In this document: positions 55,347 to 64,000 of the stretch, in pieces | Position numbering within the stretch: position 1 is the first letter of the stretch | Layout: every line of letters starts with the position of its first letter | NCBI GenBank assembly: GCA_937930635.1 | Contig: CALHCF010000017.1 | Location: forward strand, 82,724 to 146,723 | Direction: 5' to 3' | Source of the DNA: an uncultured Rhizobiaceae group bacterium | GTDB taxonomy: Bacteria > Pseudomonadota > Alphaproteobacteria > Rhizobiales > Rhizobiaceae | Length of the DNA: 64,000 nucleotides | Position numbers and translations under genes: made by a program | Notes under the pieces: generated by a model | Databases searched by the model: none | What the model saw: the letters and a program-made list of their open reading frames with translations, nothing else | What the model was told of the DNA's origin: nothing

Positions 55347-55700
55347 TTAGAATTTAAGTCCACCCTCACGGGCCGCTTCAGCAAGCGCTCTGACACGGCC
55401 ATGATACAGGAATGATCCTCGATCAAACACAACATCTGTGACACCAGCCTTGGACGCCCGTTCGGCAATGAGCTTGCCAACAGCAGCAGCAGCAGCGGCA
55501 TTGCCACCCTTGTCGGCAACGCCTTTTTCAAGGGTCGATGCAGCTGCAAGAGTGTGACCATTGGAATCGTCAATGATCTGGACATACATATTGGCGTTCG
55601 AGCGGTGGACGCTTAAACGGGGACGGCCATTGGCAACCTTTTTAAGGCTGCGACGGACGCGGGCAGCGCGACGCTGCTTTGTGGAAAGTACACTAGCCAT
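55347..55700 (-). CDS. rplR: 50S ribosomal protein L18
   Basis: A 117-residue 5S-rRNA-binding protein. The basic N-terminus ([12 protein letters not shown]), [20 protein letters not shown] and [26 protein letters not shown] are diagnostic. Normal length; it follows rplF by four bases. A 110-base spacer separates it from rpsE. Confidence 0.97.
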   Translation of the reverse strand: MASVLSTKQRRAARVRRSLKKVANGRPRLSVHRSNANMYVQIIDDSNGHTLAAASTLEKGVADKGGNAAAAAAVGKLIAERASKAGVTDVVFDRGSFLYHGRVRALAEAAREGGLKF

Positions 55701-55704
55701 TTGA

Positions 55705-56238
55705 TTACTTCTTCTTGCCTTCTTTGCGGAAAATCACTTCGTCCGCATATTTTACACCTTTGCCTTTGTAGGGCTCTGGTGGCCGGTGCGCCCGGATCTC
55801 AGCAGCAACCTGACCAACCACCTGTTTGTCATGACCGCTTATCACGATCTCGGTGGGCTTGGTTACCTGAATGGTGACATTTTCCGGTGCTGTGTAAACC
55901 ACCTCGTGACTGAAGCCCAAAGACAGCTGTAGCTTATTGCCCTGCATGGCAGCACGATAACCAACACCGTTGATCTCAAGCGTCTTGGAGAACCCGTCTT
56001 TGACCCCGGTAAAGATATTTTCAATCATCGTACGGGACATGCCCCAAAAGGAACGGGCTTCTTTGGACTGATTTGCAGGATCAACACTGATCTTACCGTC
56101 TTCCATTTTTACAAGCACCTGCTCATTGACCACAAAGGACAACTCGCCCTTGGGGCCTTTTGCAGTAACGGTCTGACCGTCCAGCGATGCGGTCACTCCA
56201 TCAGGAATACTGACCGGCTTTTTACCAATGCGTGACAT
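55705..56238 (-). CDS. rplF: 50S ribosomal protein L6
   Basis: A 177-residue protein near the factor-binding site of the large subunit. [17 protein letters not shown] and the C-terminal [19 protein letters not shown] are diagnostic, with two similar domains as in all L6. Normal length. A 65-base spacer separates it from rpsH. Confidence 0.97.
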   Translation of the reverse strand: MSRIGKKPVSIPDGVTASLDGQTVTAKGPKGELSFVVNEQVLVKMEDGKISVDPANQSKEARSFWGMSRTMIENIFTGVKDGFSKTLEINGVGYRAAMQGNKLQLSLGFSHEVVYTAPENVTIQVTKPTEIVISGHDKQVVGQVAAEIRAHRPPEPYKGKGVKYADEVIFRKEGKKK

Positions 56239-56303
56239 TGTTTTCTCGCCTGTTTTCTTCTCGAACCCGCCAGGGTTCTGTAAAATTCAATCAACCATGC
56301 CCA

Positions 56304-56702
56304 TCAGAAGATGCGGCACAGCACCTCGCCACCCACGTTTTGTTCACGCGCATCATGATCCGCCATCACACCTTTGGGTGTTGAAAGGATGGAGATACCA
56401 AGGCCGTTTGCAACACGGGGCAGGCTTTTCACCGACGAATACACCCGACGACCCGGCTTGGAAATGCGGGTAATTTCGCGAATAACCGGCTTGTCTTCGT
56501 AATATTTCAGCTCGATTTCCAACTCGGCTTTACCATTGTCGAAATCAGTACGGGTGTAACCGCGAATATAGCCTTCGGCTTCCAGAACATCGAGCACATG
56601 GGCGCGAAGATTTGAGGCAGGAGTAGACACCTTGCCTTTGCCGCGCATCAAGCCGTTACGCATACGGGTCAGCATATCGCCAACAGGATCGTTCATAGAC
56701 AT
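56304..56702 (-). CDS. rpsH: 30S ribosomal protein S8
   Basis: A 132-residue central-domain rRNA-binding protein. [20 protein letters not shown] at the start and the C-terminal [19 protein letters not shown] are diagnostic. In E. coli S8 represses the spc operon by binding its mRNA; whether that holds here is unknown. It follows rpsN by 12 bases. Confidence 0.97.
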   Translation of the reverse strand: MSMNDPVGDMLTRMRNGLMRGKGKVSTPASNLRAHVLDVLEAEGYIRGYTRTDFDNGKAELEIELKYYEDKPVIREITRISKPGRRVYSSVKSLPRVANGLGISILSTPKGVMADHDAREQNVGGEVLCRIF

Positions 56703-56714
56703 CTGCTTGCTCCC

Positions 56715-57020
56715 TTACCAGCTTGACTTAACGAGGCCGGGAATCAGGCCCTTGGAGCCAAGTTCCCGCAGCGCGATACGCGAAAGACCAAGTTTGCGGT
56801 AATAACCACGCGGACGGCCAGAAACCACACAACGATTGCGAAGGCGTATCTTGGCGCTGTTGCGCGGCATTTCAGCAAGCTTCAGCTGAGCTTTGAAGCG
56901 CTCTTCAATCGGCAATTCCCGATTGTTGATGATAGCCTTGAGCTGCGCACGCTTGGCGGCGTGTTTTTTTACCAGACGAACCTTCTTCTGGTTATTTTCA
57001 GTGGCACTGACTTTCGCCAT
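56715..57020 (-). CDS. rpsN: 30S ribosomal protein S14
   Basis: A 101-residue small-subunit head protein of the long, zinc-independent type: only one cysteine ([17 protein letters not shown]) is present where the zinc form has CxxC pairs. The C-terminal [18 protein letters not shown] is typical. It lies between rplE and rpsH. Confidence 0.97.
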   Translation of the reverse strand: MAKVSATENNQKKVRLVKKHAAKRAQLKAIINNRELPIEERFKAQLKLAEMPRNSAKIRLRNRCVVSGRPRGYYRKLGLSRIALRELGSKGLIPGLVKSSW

Positions 57021-57089
57021 GCTTTTTTCCTTTATTTCGTTTGCCGTTACGACTGGGCACCATTGCCACCCGCAAGAAGAGGATATCGC

Positions 57090-57668
57090 CTAAGCGGCTT
57101 CCTTTTCCTTCTCAGGAGGAAACGGGAAGTTGAAGGCGCGCAGTAGTTCACGCGCTTCATCATCCGTATCAGCCGTCGTACACACGATGACGTCCATGCC
57201 CCAGATCTCATCTACCTTGTCGTAGTTGATTTCCGGGAACACGATATGTTCCTTGATACCCATGGCGAAATTGCCACGACCATCAAAACTTTTAGGGTTG
57301 AGGCCACGAAAGTCACGCACGCGCGGCAGCGCGATGGTGATCAGTCGATCAAGAAATTCAAACATCTGCGCGCCGCGCAGTGTAACCTTGGCCCCCAAAG
57401 GCATCTGCTCACGCACCTTAAAGCCGGCAATCGACTTCTTGGCACGGGTTACAACAGCCTTCTGACCGGCGATCAGCGTCAGATCTTCAGCCGCAACCGA
57501 TGCTTTCTTGGAGTCGGCAGTTGATTCACCGATACCCATATTGATGACGATCTTGTCGATCTTGGGCATCTGCATGACGTTCTTATAACCAAACTTTTCC
57601 TGCATCGCTGCACGAACGCTGTCATTGTAGAACTTCTTAAGCCGTGGCTCGTTGGACTTGTCAGCCAT
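57090..57668 (-). CDS. rplE: 50S ribosomal protein L5
   Basis: A 192-residue 5S-rRNA-binding protein contacting P-site tRNA and S13. [33 protein letters not shown] and [20 protein letters not shown] are diagnostic. A short charged tail (PPEKEKEAA) is added. It overlaps the end of rplX by eight bases. Confidence 0.97.
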   Translation of the reverse strand: MADKSNEPRLKKFYNDSVRAAMQEKFGYKNVMQMPKIDKIVINMGIGESTADSKKASVAAEDLTLIAGQKAVVTRAKKSIAGFKVREQMPLGAKVTLRGAQMFEFLDRLITIALPRVRDFRGLNPKSFDGRGNFAMGIKEHIVFPEINYDKVDEIWGMDVIVCTTADTDDEARELLRAFNFPFPPEKEKEAA

Positions 57669-57975
57669 CGATCAGGTCTCCCGAACGCTTGGCAAAACGC
57701 ACGCGTTTGCCATCATCATTTGTCTTGATGCCCACCCGTGTTGCCTTACCGTCCTTGGGGTCAGCAATTGCCACGTTGGAAATGTGAATAGCGGCTTCCT
57801 TGGCGATAATACCGCCTTCGGAAGTCTGCGACTGCTTGGTATGACGCTTCACCATATTGATGCCTTGTACCAGAACACGGTCGCTCTTGGTCAGCATCTC
57901 CATGACAGTACCGCTGCGCCCTTTGTCCTTGCCGGACAAAACAACAACGGTGTCACCCTTTTTGATCTTGTTCAT
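57661..57975 (-). CDS. rplX: 50S ribosomal protein L24
   Basis: A 104-residue assembly-initiator protein with a KOW motif, [20 protein letters not shown], at the start and [19 protein letters not shown] in the middle. Normal length. It overlaps rplE by eight bases and follows rplN by 36. Confidence 0.97.
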   Translation of the reverse strand: MNKIKKGDTVVVLSGKDKGRSGTVMEMLTKSDRVLVQGINMVKRHTKQSQTSEGGIIAKEAAIHISNVAIADPKDGKATRVGIKTNDDGKRVRFAKRSGDLIDG

Positions 57976-58011
57976 CGTCTTCTCTTTCCTTGCGATCCGT
58001 TGAAGTCGCCG

Positions 58012-58380
58012 TTACAGCACTTCGGGTGCGAGCGAGATGATTTTCATATGTTTCTTGGCACGCAGTTCGCGGGGAACCGGGCCAAAAATACGTGTACCAG
58101 TCGGCTCGCCCTTACCGTCGATCAACACAGCTGCATTGGTATCAAAGCGGATGACGCTGCCATCGGCACGCTGAATGTCCTTTGCAGTGCGCACGACAAC
58201 GGCTTTTGCCACATCGCCCTTTTTGACACGACCGCGCGGAATAGCTTCCTTGACCGACACTACAATAACGTCGCCCACACCAGCATATTTACGCTTTGAG
58301 CCGCCCAGCACCTTGATGCACATGACGCGGCGCGCGCCGGAATTGTCGGCAACGTCCAGGTTAGTTTGCATCTGAATCAT
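58012..58380 (-). CDS. rplN: 50S ribosomal protein L14
   Basis: A 122-residue subunit-interface protein. [20 protein letters not shown] and the C-terminal [20 protein letters not shown] are diagnostic. Exact family length. It follows rpsQ by about 94 bases of spacer without visible features. Confidence 0.98.
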   Translation of the reverse strand: MIQMQTNLDVADNSGARRVMCIKVLGGSKRKYAGVGDVIVVSVKEAIPRGRVKKGDVAKAVVVRTAKDIQRADGSVIRFDTNAAVLIDGKGEPTGTRIFGPVPRELRAKKHMKIISLAPEVL

Positions 58381-58474
58381 GGCTGTTCTTCTCTTACTTG
58401 TTGGACACCGGAACCGGCATCCTTGCCATTGAAAAGGCGTTTCCGCCCGTTTTTATCATTCACCGGGTGAAGGA

Positions 58475-58705
58475 CTAGCCTTCTAAAACCACCCAGCATT
58501 TGTCCCGCGAAATCGGCTTGCTCTCCTGTATGGAGACAATGTCACCGACTTTCTTGGTATTAGCCTCGTCATGCGCCTTATAATTCTTCGAACGGCGAAC
58601 CGTCTTCTTGAACAGCGGATGTGTAAAGCGGCGCTCCACCTTCACAACCACAGTCTTGTCGTTCTTGTCGGAGACGACGGTGCCCTGCAAAATTCGTTTC
58701 GGCAT
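58475..58705 (-). CDS. rpsQ: 30S ribosomal protein S17
   Basis: A 76-residue OB-fold protein binding 16S rRNA helix 11 region. [20 protein letters not shown] and [19 protein letters not shown] are diagnostic. Slightly shorter than E. coli S17, normal for the group. It follows rpmC by 13 bases. Confidence 0.97.
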   Translation of the reverse strand: MPKRILQGTVVSDKNDKTVVVKVERRFTHPLFKKTVRRSKNYKAHDEANTKKVGDIVSIQESKPISRDKCWVVLEG

Positions 58706-58718
58706 ATCTTGTAATTCC

Positions 58719-58931
58719 TTAAGCGCCAGAGGAAGCGGTTGCTTCCGCCTGCTTCAAACGGGCAATGGTGTGAATGCGGGCGATATCGCGACGCAACTGG
58801 CGCAGGCGCGCCGTATTTTCCAACTGGCCCGTGGCCCGCTGAAACCGCAGGTTAAACTGCTCTTTTTTCATTTTGACCAGTTCGTCTTTCATCTGGTCTT
58901 CGCTTAAAGCGCGAACGTCGCTGGGCTTCAT
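58719..58931 (-). CDS. rpmC: 50S ribosomal protein L29
   Basis: A 70-residue two-helix protein next to the peptide exit tunnel. The pattern [33 protein letters not shown] is diagnostic in outline (for example [15 protein letters not shown]). Normal length, in the usual place between rplP and rpsQ. Confidence 0.97.
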   Translation of the reverse strand: MKPSDVRALSEDQMKDELVKMKKEQFNLRFQRATGQLENTARLRQLRRDIARIHTIARLKQAEATASSGA

Positions 58932-58970
58932 CGCCTCAACCTTTCACTTTTCATCGTCCCGCGTACCCGG

Positions 58971-59384
58971 TCAGTCCTGAATACGCTGTACAAACTTGGT
59001 CTTCACCGAGAGCTTCATCGCTCCCAGGCGCAATGCTTCGCGGGCCACCGGCTCGCTCACACCATCAATCTCAAACATGATCCGCCCGGGTGCCACACGA
59101 GCAGCCCAGTATTCCGGCGCGCCCTTACCTTTACCCATGCGAACTTCCGTCGGCTTGGACGAAATCGGCAGATCTGGGAAAATGCGGATCCACACTCTGC
59201 CCTGACGCTTCATCTGACGTGTGATCGCACGACGTGCGGCCTCAATCTGACGCGCATTGATGCGGTCCGGCTCAAGTGCCTTAAGGCCATATGAACCGAA
59301 AGTCAGCGACGTACCGCCCTTGGCATTGCCATGGATACGCCCCTTGTGGGCCTTGCGGAATTTTGTGCGTTTTGGTTGCAGCAT
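58971..59384 (-). CDS. rplP: 50S ribosomal protein L16
   Basis: A 137-residue protein that helps position tRNA at the A and P sites. [19 protein letters not shown] and [20 protein letters not shown] are diagnostic. Normal length. It follows rpsC by 31 bases. Confidence 0.98.
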   Translation of the reverse strand: MLQPKRTKFRKAHKGRIHGNAKGGTSLTFGSYGLKALEPDRINARQIEAARRAITRQMKRQGRVWIRIFPDLPISSKPTEVRMGKGKGAPEYWAARVAPGRIMFEIDGVSEPVAREALRLGAMKLSVKTKFVQRIQD

Positions 59385-59415
59385 AATTTTCTACCTTGTT
59401 TCCGGATCGCCAGGC

Positions 59416-60126
59416 TTAGTTGCGCGGCGGGCGACGGCCACCGCCACCACCGGATTCCTGAGCCTCAACCGACCGGCGTTCGGATGCCATGGGGTCATGT
59501 TCCAGAATTTCACCTTTGAATATCCAGACCTTCACACCACAGATGCCGTAAGCGGTCATGCCTTCAGCAGTACCATAATCGATGTCTGCACGCAGGGTAT
59601 GCAACGGCACACGACCTTCACGGTACCATTCCATGCGGGCAATCTCGGCACCACCAAGACGGCCACCACAGTTGATGCGGATACCACCGGCACCAAGACG
59701 AATGGCGGATTGCACGGCGCGCTTCATGGCACGGCGGAAAGCAACACGGCGTTCCAACTGCTGTGCGATGGATTGCGCAACAATCGTTGCATCAACTTCC
59801 GGCTTGCGAATTTCAACGATGTTGAGATGAACTTCAGATTCCGTCATCGCCGAAATCTTCTTCTTCAAACGCTCAATATCTGCACCTTTTTTACCGATAA
59901 TAAGACCGGGCCGCGCGGAATGAATGGTTATGCGGCATTTCTTATGCGGACGTTCAATGACGATCTTGGCAATCGAGGCAGCCTTCAGCTCTTTTTCAAG
60001 ATAGGTGCGGATATCAAGATCTTCTGCAAGCAGACCACGGTAGTCGCCCTTGGTAGCAAACCAGCGTGAATCCCATGTGCGGTTAATACCGAGGCGAAGC
60101 CCGATCGGGTTAATCTTCTGACCCAT
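59416..60126 (-). CDS. rpsC: 30S ribosomal protein S3
   Basis: A 236-residue small-subunit head protein at the mRNA entry channel. [20 protein letters not shown] and the KH motif [20 protein letters not shown] are diagnostic. A glycine-rich tail ([11 protein letters not shown]) closes the protein. Its ATG shares a base with the rplV stop codon (TAATG). Confidence 0.98.
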   Translation of the reverse strand: MGQKINPIGLRLGINRTWDSRWFATKGDYRGLLAEDLDIRTYLEKELKAASIAKIVIERPHKKCRITIHSARPGLIIGKKGADIERLKKKISAMTESEVHLNIVEIRKPEVDATIVAQSIAQQLERRVAFRRAMKRAVQSAIRLGAGGIRINCGGRLGGAEIARMEWYREGRVPLHTLRADIDYGTAEGMTAYGICGVKVWIFKGEILEHDPMASERRSVEAQESGGGGGRRPPRN

Positions 60127-60512
60127 TACGCGGCCTCCTCTTCTTCGACTTCACGAACAATGATCGTCAGGTGCGCAAAGGGTTTTTGAATACGGCTGGC
60201 ACGACCACGACCACGCGCCATGAAGCGCTTCATGACGATTGAATGACCGACATGAGCTTCCGCCACGATCAGGCTGTCCACGTCGAGGTCATGGTTGTTT
60301 TCCGCGTTTGCGATTGCAGACTGAAGGCATTTGCGAACAGTTGCGGCAATGCGTTTGGATGAGAATTCAAGATCGGACAACGCCCGCGACGCTTTCTTGC
60401 CGCGGATCAGCTGGGCGACAAGGTTGAGCTTCTGCGGAGAGACACGGATCATCTTGTGAACCGCTTTTGCCTCATTGTCGGCGAGTTGCCTTTCAAGCTT
60501 GGGCTTACCCAT
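60126..60512 (-). CDS. rplV: 50S ribosomal protein L22
   Basis: A 128-residue protein whose beta hairpin lines the exit tunnel. [20 protein letters not shown] and the hairpin tip [20 protein letters not shown] are diagnostic. Slightly extended acidic C-terminus (REVEEEEAA). Coupled to rpsC by a one-base stop/start overlap. Confidence 0.97.
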   Translation of the reverse strand: MGKPKLERQLADNEAKAVHKMIRVSPQKLNLVAQLIRGKKASRALSDLEFSSKRIAATVRKCLQSAIANAENNHDLDVDSLIVAEAHVGHSIVMKRFMARGRGRASRIQKPFAHLTIIVREVEEEEAA

Positions 60513-60515
60513 GAC

Positions 60516-60794
60516 TTACTTCCTTTTCGCCTTCTTGTCCGCGCCGTGGCCATAGTAGGAGCGGCTTGGCGAAAACTCGCCCAACTTATGCCCAACCATA
60601 TCTTCCGAGATATTCACCGGGATATGCTTCTGGCCGTTATAGACACCAAAGGTCAGGCCGACGAATTGCGGCATGATGGTGGAGCGACGGCTCCATGTTT
60701 TGATGACTTCGTTGCGGCCGCCTTCGCGTACCTTCTCGGCTTTCTTGAGAAGGTAGCCATCGACAAACGGGCCTTTCCAGACTGAACGTGACAA
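60516..60794 (-). CDS. rpsS: 30S ribosomal protein S19
   Basis: A 92-residue small-subunit head protein. [20 protein letters not shown] and [19 protein letters not shown] are diagnostic. The start codon is TTG, since the family begins M-(A/S)-R-S-V-W and no ATG is available; AAGGA eight bases upstream serves as ribosome binding site. It lies 11 bases after rplB. Confidence 0.96.
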   Translation of the reverse strand: MSRSVWKGPFVDGYLLKKAEKVREGGRNEVIKTWSRRSTIMPQFVGLTFGVYNGQKHIPVNISEDMVGHKLGEFSPSRSYYGHGADKKAKRK

Positions 60795-60805
60795 TCTCTC
60801 GATCC

Positions 60806-61639
60806 TTATTTCTTACGCTGGTGGCGGGAGCGCATGATGAATTTATCAGTGGTCTTGTTAGACCGGGTACGCTTGCCTTTTGTTGGTTTACCCCAGGGTG
60901 TCACCGGATGACGACCACCAGATGTACGCCCTTCACCACCACCATGCGGGTGATCGATGGGGTTCATGGCAACACCACGCACCTTGGGGCGATTGCCATA
61001 CCAGCGGTTGCGGCCGGCCTTACCCATATTGGTGTTGGAATTATCCGGGTTTGAAACGGCCCCTACAGTTGCCATACAGGAACCGTGGATCAGGCGCTGT
61101 TCGCCGGAGTTCAGGCGCAAAATGGCATAAACACCGTCGCGCCCAACCAGTTGAGCATAAGTTCCGGCAGAACGGGCAATCTGCCCTCCTTTACCCGGCT
61201 TCATCTCAACATTGTGGATGATGGTACCAACCGGGATAGCCGACATGGGCATGGCATTGCCGGGTTTTACGTCAGCCGAAGCCGCCGAAATCACCTTGTC
61301 TCCAACACCGATACGTTGCGGAGCAAGAATATACGCAAGCTCACCATCATCATATCTGATCAACGCGATAAAAGCCGTACGGTTTGGATCATACTCCAGA
61401 CGCTCGACTGTACCTTCAACATCCTTCTTGAGACGTTTGAAATCGATCTTGCGGTAGGAACGCTTGTGACCGCCACCGATACCACGTGATGTCATACGAC
61501 CCACATTGTTACGGCCGCCGGACTTTGAAAGACCTTCGGTCAGCGTCTTGACAGGTTTACCCTTCCAAAGGCCTTCGCGCGAAACGATGACCAATTGGCG
61601 GGTACCGGGTGTCATAGGACGGAATTTTTTAAGAGCCAT
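60806..61639 (-). CDS. rplB: 50S ribosomal protein L2
   Basis: A 277-residue core large-subunit protein needed for peptidyl transferase function. [20 protein letters not shown], the conserved [20 protein letters not shown] with its essential histidine, and the C-terminal [16 protein letters not shown] are diagnostic. Normal length. Confidence 0.98.
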   Translation of the reverse strand: MALKKFRPMTPGTRQLVIVSREGLWKGKPVKTLTEGLSKSGGRNNVGRMTSRGIGGGHKRSYRKIDFKRLKKDVEGTVERLEYDPNRTAFIALIRYDDGELAYILAPQRIGVGDKVISAASADVKPGNAMPMSAIPVGTIIHNVEMKPGKGGQIARSAGTYAQLVGRDGVYAILRLNSGEQRLIHGSCMATVGAVSNPDNSNTNMGKAGRNRWYGNRPKVRGVAMNPIDHPHGGGEGRTSGGRHPVTPWGKPTKGKRTRSNKTTDKFIMRSRHQRKK

Positions 61640-61644
61640 GACTT

Positions 61645-61938
61645 TTAGAGCCCCGTGGTTACATCGATCGACTGGCCTTCAGCCAGCGTCACAAATGCTT
61701 TTTTGACATCACTCTGCTTGCCAAGGTGACCGCGGAAACGCTTCACCTTGCCTTTACGCAGAACCGTATTGACGGCCATGACCTTCACACCAAACAGGCC
61801 TTCTACAGCGCGTTTGATTTCCGGCTTGGTCGCATCGCGCGCGACATTGAACACAACCTGGTTCTGTTCAGAAGCCATGGTTGATTTCTCGGTAATGACC
61901 GGCTCAATAATCACGTCGTAGTTTCTGATATCGCTCAT
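61645..61938 (-). CDS. rplW: 50S ribosomal protein L23
   Basis: A 97-residue exit-tunnel protein that docks trigger factor and [22 protein letters not shown] and [20 protein letters not shown] are diagnostic. Its ATG overlaps the rplD stop by four bases (ATGA), and rplB follows after five bases. Confidence 0.97.
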   Translation of the reverse strand: MSDIRNYDVIIEPVITEKSTMASEQNQVVFNVARDATKPEIKRAVEGLFGVKVMAVNTVLRKGKVKRFRGHLGKQSDVKKAFVTLAEGQSIDVTTGL

Positions 61939-62555
61939 TTGAAACGCTCCTCCAGAGCTTCAACGGCAGCCTTCGACAGGACCAGCGTGTTGCGACGCAA
62001 AATGTCATACACGTTGATACCCTGGATCGGCAGCACATCGATATTGGGGATGTTACGAGCAGCCAGCTTGAAATTGCTATCCAGCTCGGAACCGCCGATC
62101 ATCAGCGCGTTTTCCAGACCAAGTTTGCCAAACTGGCCCCGAAGAGCAGACGTTTTCGCATCCTTTGCGGCCAGATCATCAATAACGACGAGAGACCCTT
62201 CTTTAGCCTTTGCCGACAAAGCATGGCGCAAAGCCAGTGCGCGAAATTTCTTCGTCAGATCATGGCTGTGGTCACGGGACTGCGGACCATGCGCTTTACC
62301 ACCGCCACGAAACTGCGGCGCGGACGCCGCGTGGTGACGTGCATTACCTGTACCCTTTTGGCGGTACAGGCGCGCACCCGTCCGGTCAACATCCGAACGA
62401 CCCTGAGTCTGATGCGTGCCCTGCCGCGCCTTGGCGCGCTGATAACGAACCATGCGCGCGATAATATCCTCACGCGGATCAAGACCGAACACCGTGTCGG
62501 AGAGCGACACTTTGCCGGATTTTTTGCCTTCGAGGGTCTGGACTTCAATATCCAT
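61935..62555 (-). CDS. rplD: 50S ribosomal protein L4
   Basis: A 206-residue large-subunit protein with a loop in the exit tunnel. [40 protein letters not shown] and [17 protein letters not shown] form the conserved loop. In E. coli L4 represses the S10 operon; that regulation is not usually conserved outside gammaproteobacteria. Start overlaps the rplC stop by one base. Confidence 0.97.
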   Translation of the reverse strand: MDIEVQTLEGKKSGKVSLSDTVFGLDPREDIIARMVRYQRAKARQGTHQTQGRSDVDRTGARLYRQKGTGNARHHAASAPQFRGGGKAHGPQSRDHSHDLTKKFRALALRHALSAKAKEGSLVVIDDLAAKDAKTSALRGQFGKLGLENALMIGGSELDSNFKLAARNIPNIDVLPIQGINVYDILRRNTLVLSKAAVEALEERFK

Positions 62556-63364
62556 TATTCTGCCCCTCCATCTTTTGCCGATTCAGTTTCAGCGGCAGCA
62601 TCCTGCTCAGCCTGCTGTGCTGCAGCGGCTTCAGCTTCTGCCGCCATTGCAGCTTCGGCCTCTTCAGCAGCAGCCATGGCTTCTTTGGCATCTCCCCGCA
62701 GCGCAGCTGGGTAGATAGCGCTCTCATGGGGTGCTTTCTTCACGGCGTCCTTTACGGTCACCCATCCGCCTTTTGGCCCTGGAACCGCGCCTTTGACAAG
62801 AACCAGACCACGCTCGATATCAACCTGCACAACCTGAATGTTCTGGGTGGTCACGCGGGTATTACCCATGTGGCCAGCCATTTTCTTGCCCTTAAATACC
62901 TTGCCAGGGTCCTGACACTGGCCGGTAGAGCCGTGGGAACGGTGGGAAACGGAAACACCATGTGACGCACGAAGACCACCAAAGTTGTGGCGCTTCATAG
63001 CTCCCGCAAAGCCCTTACCGATCGTTGTTCCCGTCACATCGACATACTGACCGGGCAGATAGTGAGCCGCAATCAGCTCCTGACCGACATCAATCATGTT
63101 CTCTTCTGAGACGCGGAATTCAGCCAGCTTGCGCTTCGGCTCGACCTTGGCAACGGCAAAATGGCCACGCATCGGCTTGGAAACGTTTTTCACTTTCGCC
63201 TTGCCAGCACCGAGCTGAACCGCCGTGTAGCCGTTTTTCTCATTGGTACGCTGAGCAACCACCTGGACATTCTCCATACGAAGAACAGTCACAGGAATAT
63301 TGACACCTTCGTCTGTATAGACGCGGGTCATCCCAACCTTTTGTGCAATCACGCCTGAGCGCAT
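62555..63364 (-). CDS. rplC: 50S ribosomal protein L3 with long acidic tail
   Basis: A 269-residue protein, about 60 longer than E. coli L3. The core ([59 protein letters not shown]) is canonical. The extra length is a C-terminal alanine/glutamate-rich helix ([20 protein letters not shown]) of the kind also seen in other Rhizobiales such as Brucella. It follows rpsJ by 75 bases. Confidence 0.97.
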   Translation of the reverse strand: MRSGVIAQKVGMTRVYTDEGVNIPVTVLRMENVQVVAQRTNEKNGYTAVQLGAGKAKVKNVSKPMRGHFAVAKVEPKRKLAEFRVSEENMIDVGQELIAAHYLPGQYVDVTGTTIGKGFAGAMKRHNFGGLRASHGVSVSHRSHGSTGQCQDPGKVFKGKKMAGHMGNTRVTTQNIQVVQVDIERGLVLVKGAVPGPKGGWVTVKDAVKKAPHESAIYPAALRGDAKEAMAAAEEAEAAMAAEAEAAAAQQAEQDAAAETESAKDGGAE

Positions 63365-63439
63365 TGTTCCGTTCCTTTAGCGTTTTCGGGCAGGCAATTC
63401 TGCCCCGCTTGTTACTTTTTCAACCCGGCCCGTGCGGAC

Positions 63440-63748
63440 CTAGAGCCTGATTTCAACATCCACACCAGCAGCCAGATCGAGCTTCATCAGCGCGTCCACT
63501 GTTTGCGGCGTCGGATCAACGATATCGAGAAGCCGCTTATGTGTTCGCATTTCGAACTGCTCACGGCTCTTCTTATCGATATGTGGCGAGCGGTTAACTG
63601 TATAGCGCTCAATGCGCGTAGGCAGTGGAACCGGTCCGCGAACCTGAGCACCCGTCCGCTTGGCCGTCGAGACAATTTCTTTCGCCGACGTATCAAGAAT
63701 GCGGTGGTCGAACGCTTTCAGGCGAATACGGATATTCTGGCCATTCAT
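63440..63748 (-). CDS. rpsJ: 30S ribosomal protein S10
   Basis: A 102-residue protein of the small-subunit head that also acts with NusB in antitermination. [20 protein letters not shown] and [23 protein letters not shown] are diagnostic. It is the first gene of the S10 operon; tuf lies upstream behind an intrinsic terminator, so a promoter should lie in the 57 bases between. TTGACA overlapping the terminator's T run could be its -35, but no clear -10 follows. Confidence 0.98.
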   Translation of the reverse strand: MNGQNIRIRLKAFDHRILDTSAKEIVSTAKRTGAQVRGPVPLPTRIERYTVNRSPHIDKKSREQFEMRTHKRLLDIVDPTPQTVDALMKLDLAAGVDVEIRL

Positions 63749-63795
63749 GTCGCGTAGTCCTTAAAGTCTGCGCCCGTTCTGGAGCACTCAACTGT

Positions 63796-63832
63796 CAAAA
63801 AATTACGCGGGAGAAACGTGTCTCTCCCGCGT
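63796..63832 (-). terminator. Intrinsic terminator between tuf and rpsJ
   Basis: ACGCGGGAGA and TCTCCCGCGT form a perfect ten-base-pair stem with an eight-base loop, followed on the minus strand by AATTTTTTGAC. It starts 12 bases after the tuf stop codon, a strong stop signal for the tuf transcript. Confidence 0.9.
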
Positions 63833-63843
63833 ATGGGTTCTCT

Positions 63844-64000
63844 TTACTCAATAATCTCAGCGACGATACCGGCGCCGACGGTTCTGCCGCCTTCGCGGAT
63901 CGCGAAGCGCAGACGGTCTTCCATCGCAATCGGCACAATCAGCTCAACCATCATCTCAACATTGTCGCCCGGCATCACCATCTCCGTGCCATCCGGCAAA
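63844..64000 (-). CDS. tuf: Elongation factor Tu (C-terminal end, cut by the window edge)
   Basis: The last 52 codons of EF-Tu, the GTPase delivering aminoacyl-tRNA to the ribosome. Translation of the minus strand gives [20 protein letters not shown] and ends with [20 protein letters not shown] followed by E and TAA, the highly conserved third domain. The 5' part lies beyond base 64000. It was too short for the ORF track. Position upstream of rpsJ matches the str-S10 order. Confidence 0.97.
   Translation of the reverse strand, partial: LPDGTEMVMPGDNVEMMVELIVPIAMEDRLRFAIREGGRTVGAGIVAEIIE

Overview
The window is a stretch of chromosome from an alphaproteobacterium, most likely of the order Hyphomicrobiales (Rhizobiales). 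This rests on gene content: a type II lumazine synthase (RibH2) behind an FMN riboswitch, DUF922 and DUF2865 proteins, an RNase E with a long insertion inside its S1 domain, an ATP12-type chaperone, a huge polar-growth (GPR/RgsE-like) coiled-coil protein, and an S10-spc-alpha ribosomal cluster without rpsD or rpmJ. G+C looks to be in the mid-50s percent by eye. I see no tRNA, rRNA, insertion sequence, prophage, integron or CRISPR array; the DNA reads as core chromosome.

Region 1 to 10.4 kb: a DsbA/FrnE-type oxidoreductase; a leftward group of a PLP aminotransferase (split by a frameshift), a VOC protein and kdsA (KDO synthesis for LPS); a small secreted Cys protein; a cyclic-nucleotide-binding membrane protein; an MFS transporter; two tandem DUF922 metalloprotease-like genes; and a ferredoxin reductase next to an adrenodoxin-type ferredoxin. 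Region 10.4 to 20.5 kb: an Hpt protein divergent from the 1482-residue GPR-like protein, then the Mla-type lipid transport operon (mlaE, mlaF, mlaD, auxiliary lipoprotein). Region 20.5 to 28 kb: FMN riboswitch, ribH2 and a DMT transporter (possible riboflavin importer), a threonine/serine dehydratase, an atypical SDR, a DUF2865 protein, gltX and an MFS transporter.

Region 28 to 48.5 kb: cell-wall genes (PBP1A, AMIN-domain amidase); rne behind an 0.8 kb structured leader; a duplicated-domain unknown protein; a glutathione-dependent formaldehyde detoxification set (class III alcohol dehydrogenase and S-formylglutathione hydrolase with a secreted unknown and a DUF188 protein between them); a DMT transporter; an ATP12 chaperone overlapping an adenylate/guanylate cyclase; an RluC-type pseudouridine synthase, crcB, a PEGA-like lipoprotein, rarA and a DegP-type protease.

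Region 48.7 to 64 kb is the leftward tuf / S10 / spc / alpha ribosomal cluster (tuf, rpsJ to rplO, secY, adk, rpsM, rpsK, rpoA, rplQ), closed by a strong terminator after rplQ. Its most unusual feature lies between rplO and secY: a strong intrinsic terminator followed by a 66-codon gene with its own ribosome binding site, encoding a divergent copy of only the SecY N-terminus including the first transmembrane segment. I regard this as the best candidate for something undescribed in the window. Other points worth a second look are the GPR-like protein with its divergent Hpt neighbour, the FMN-riboswitch operon, the rne leader, the repeat architecture of MlaD and RNase E, and the frameshifted aminotransferase.
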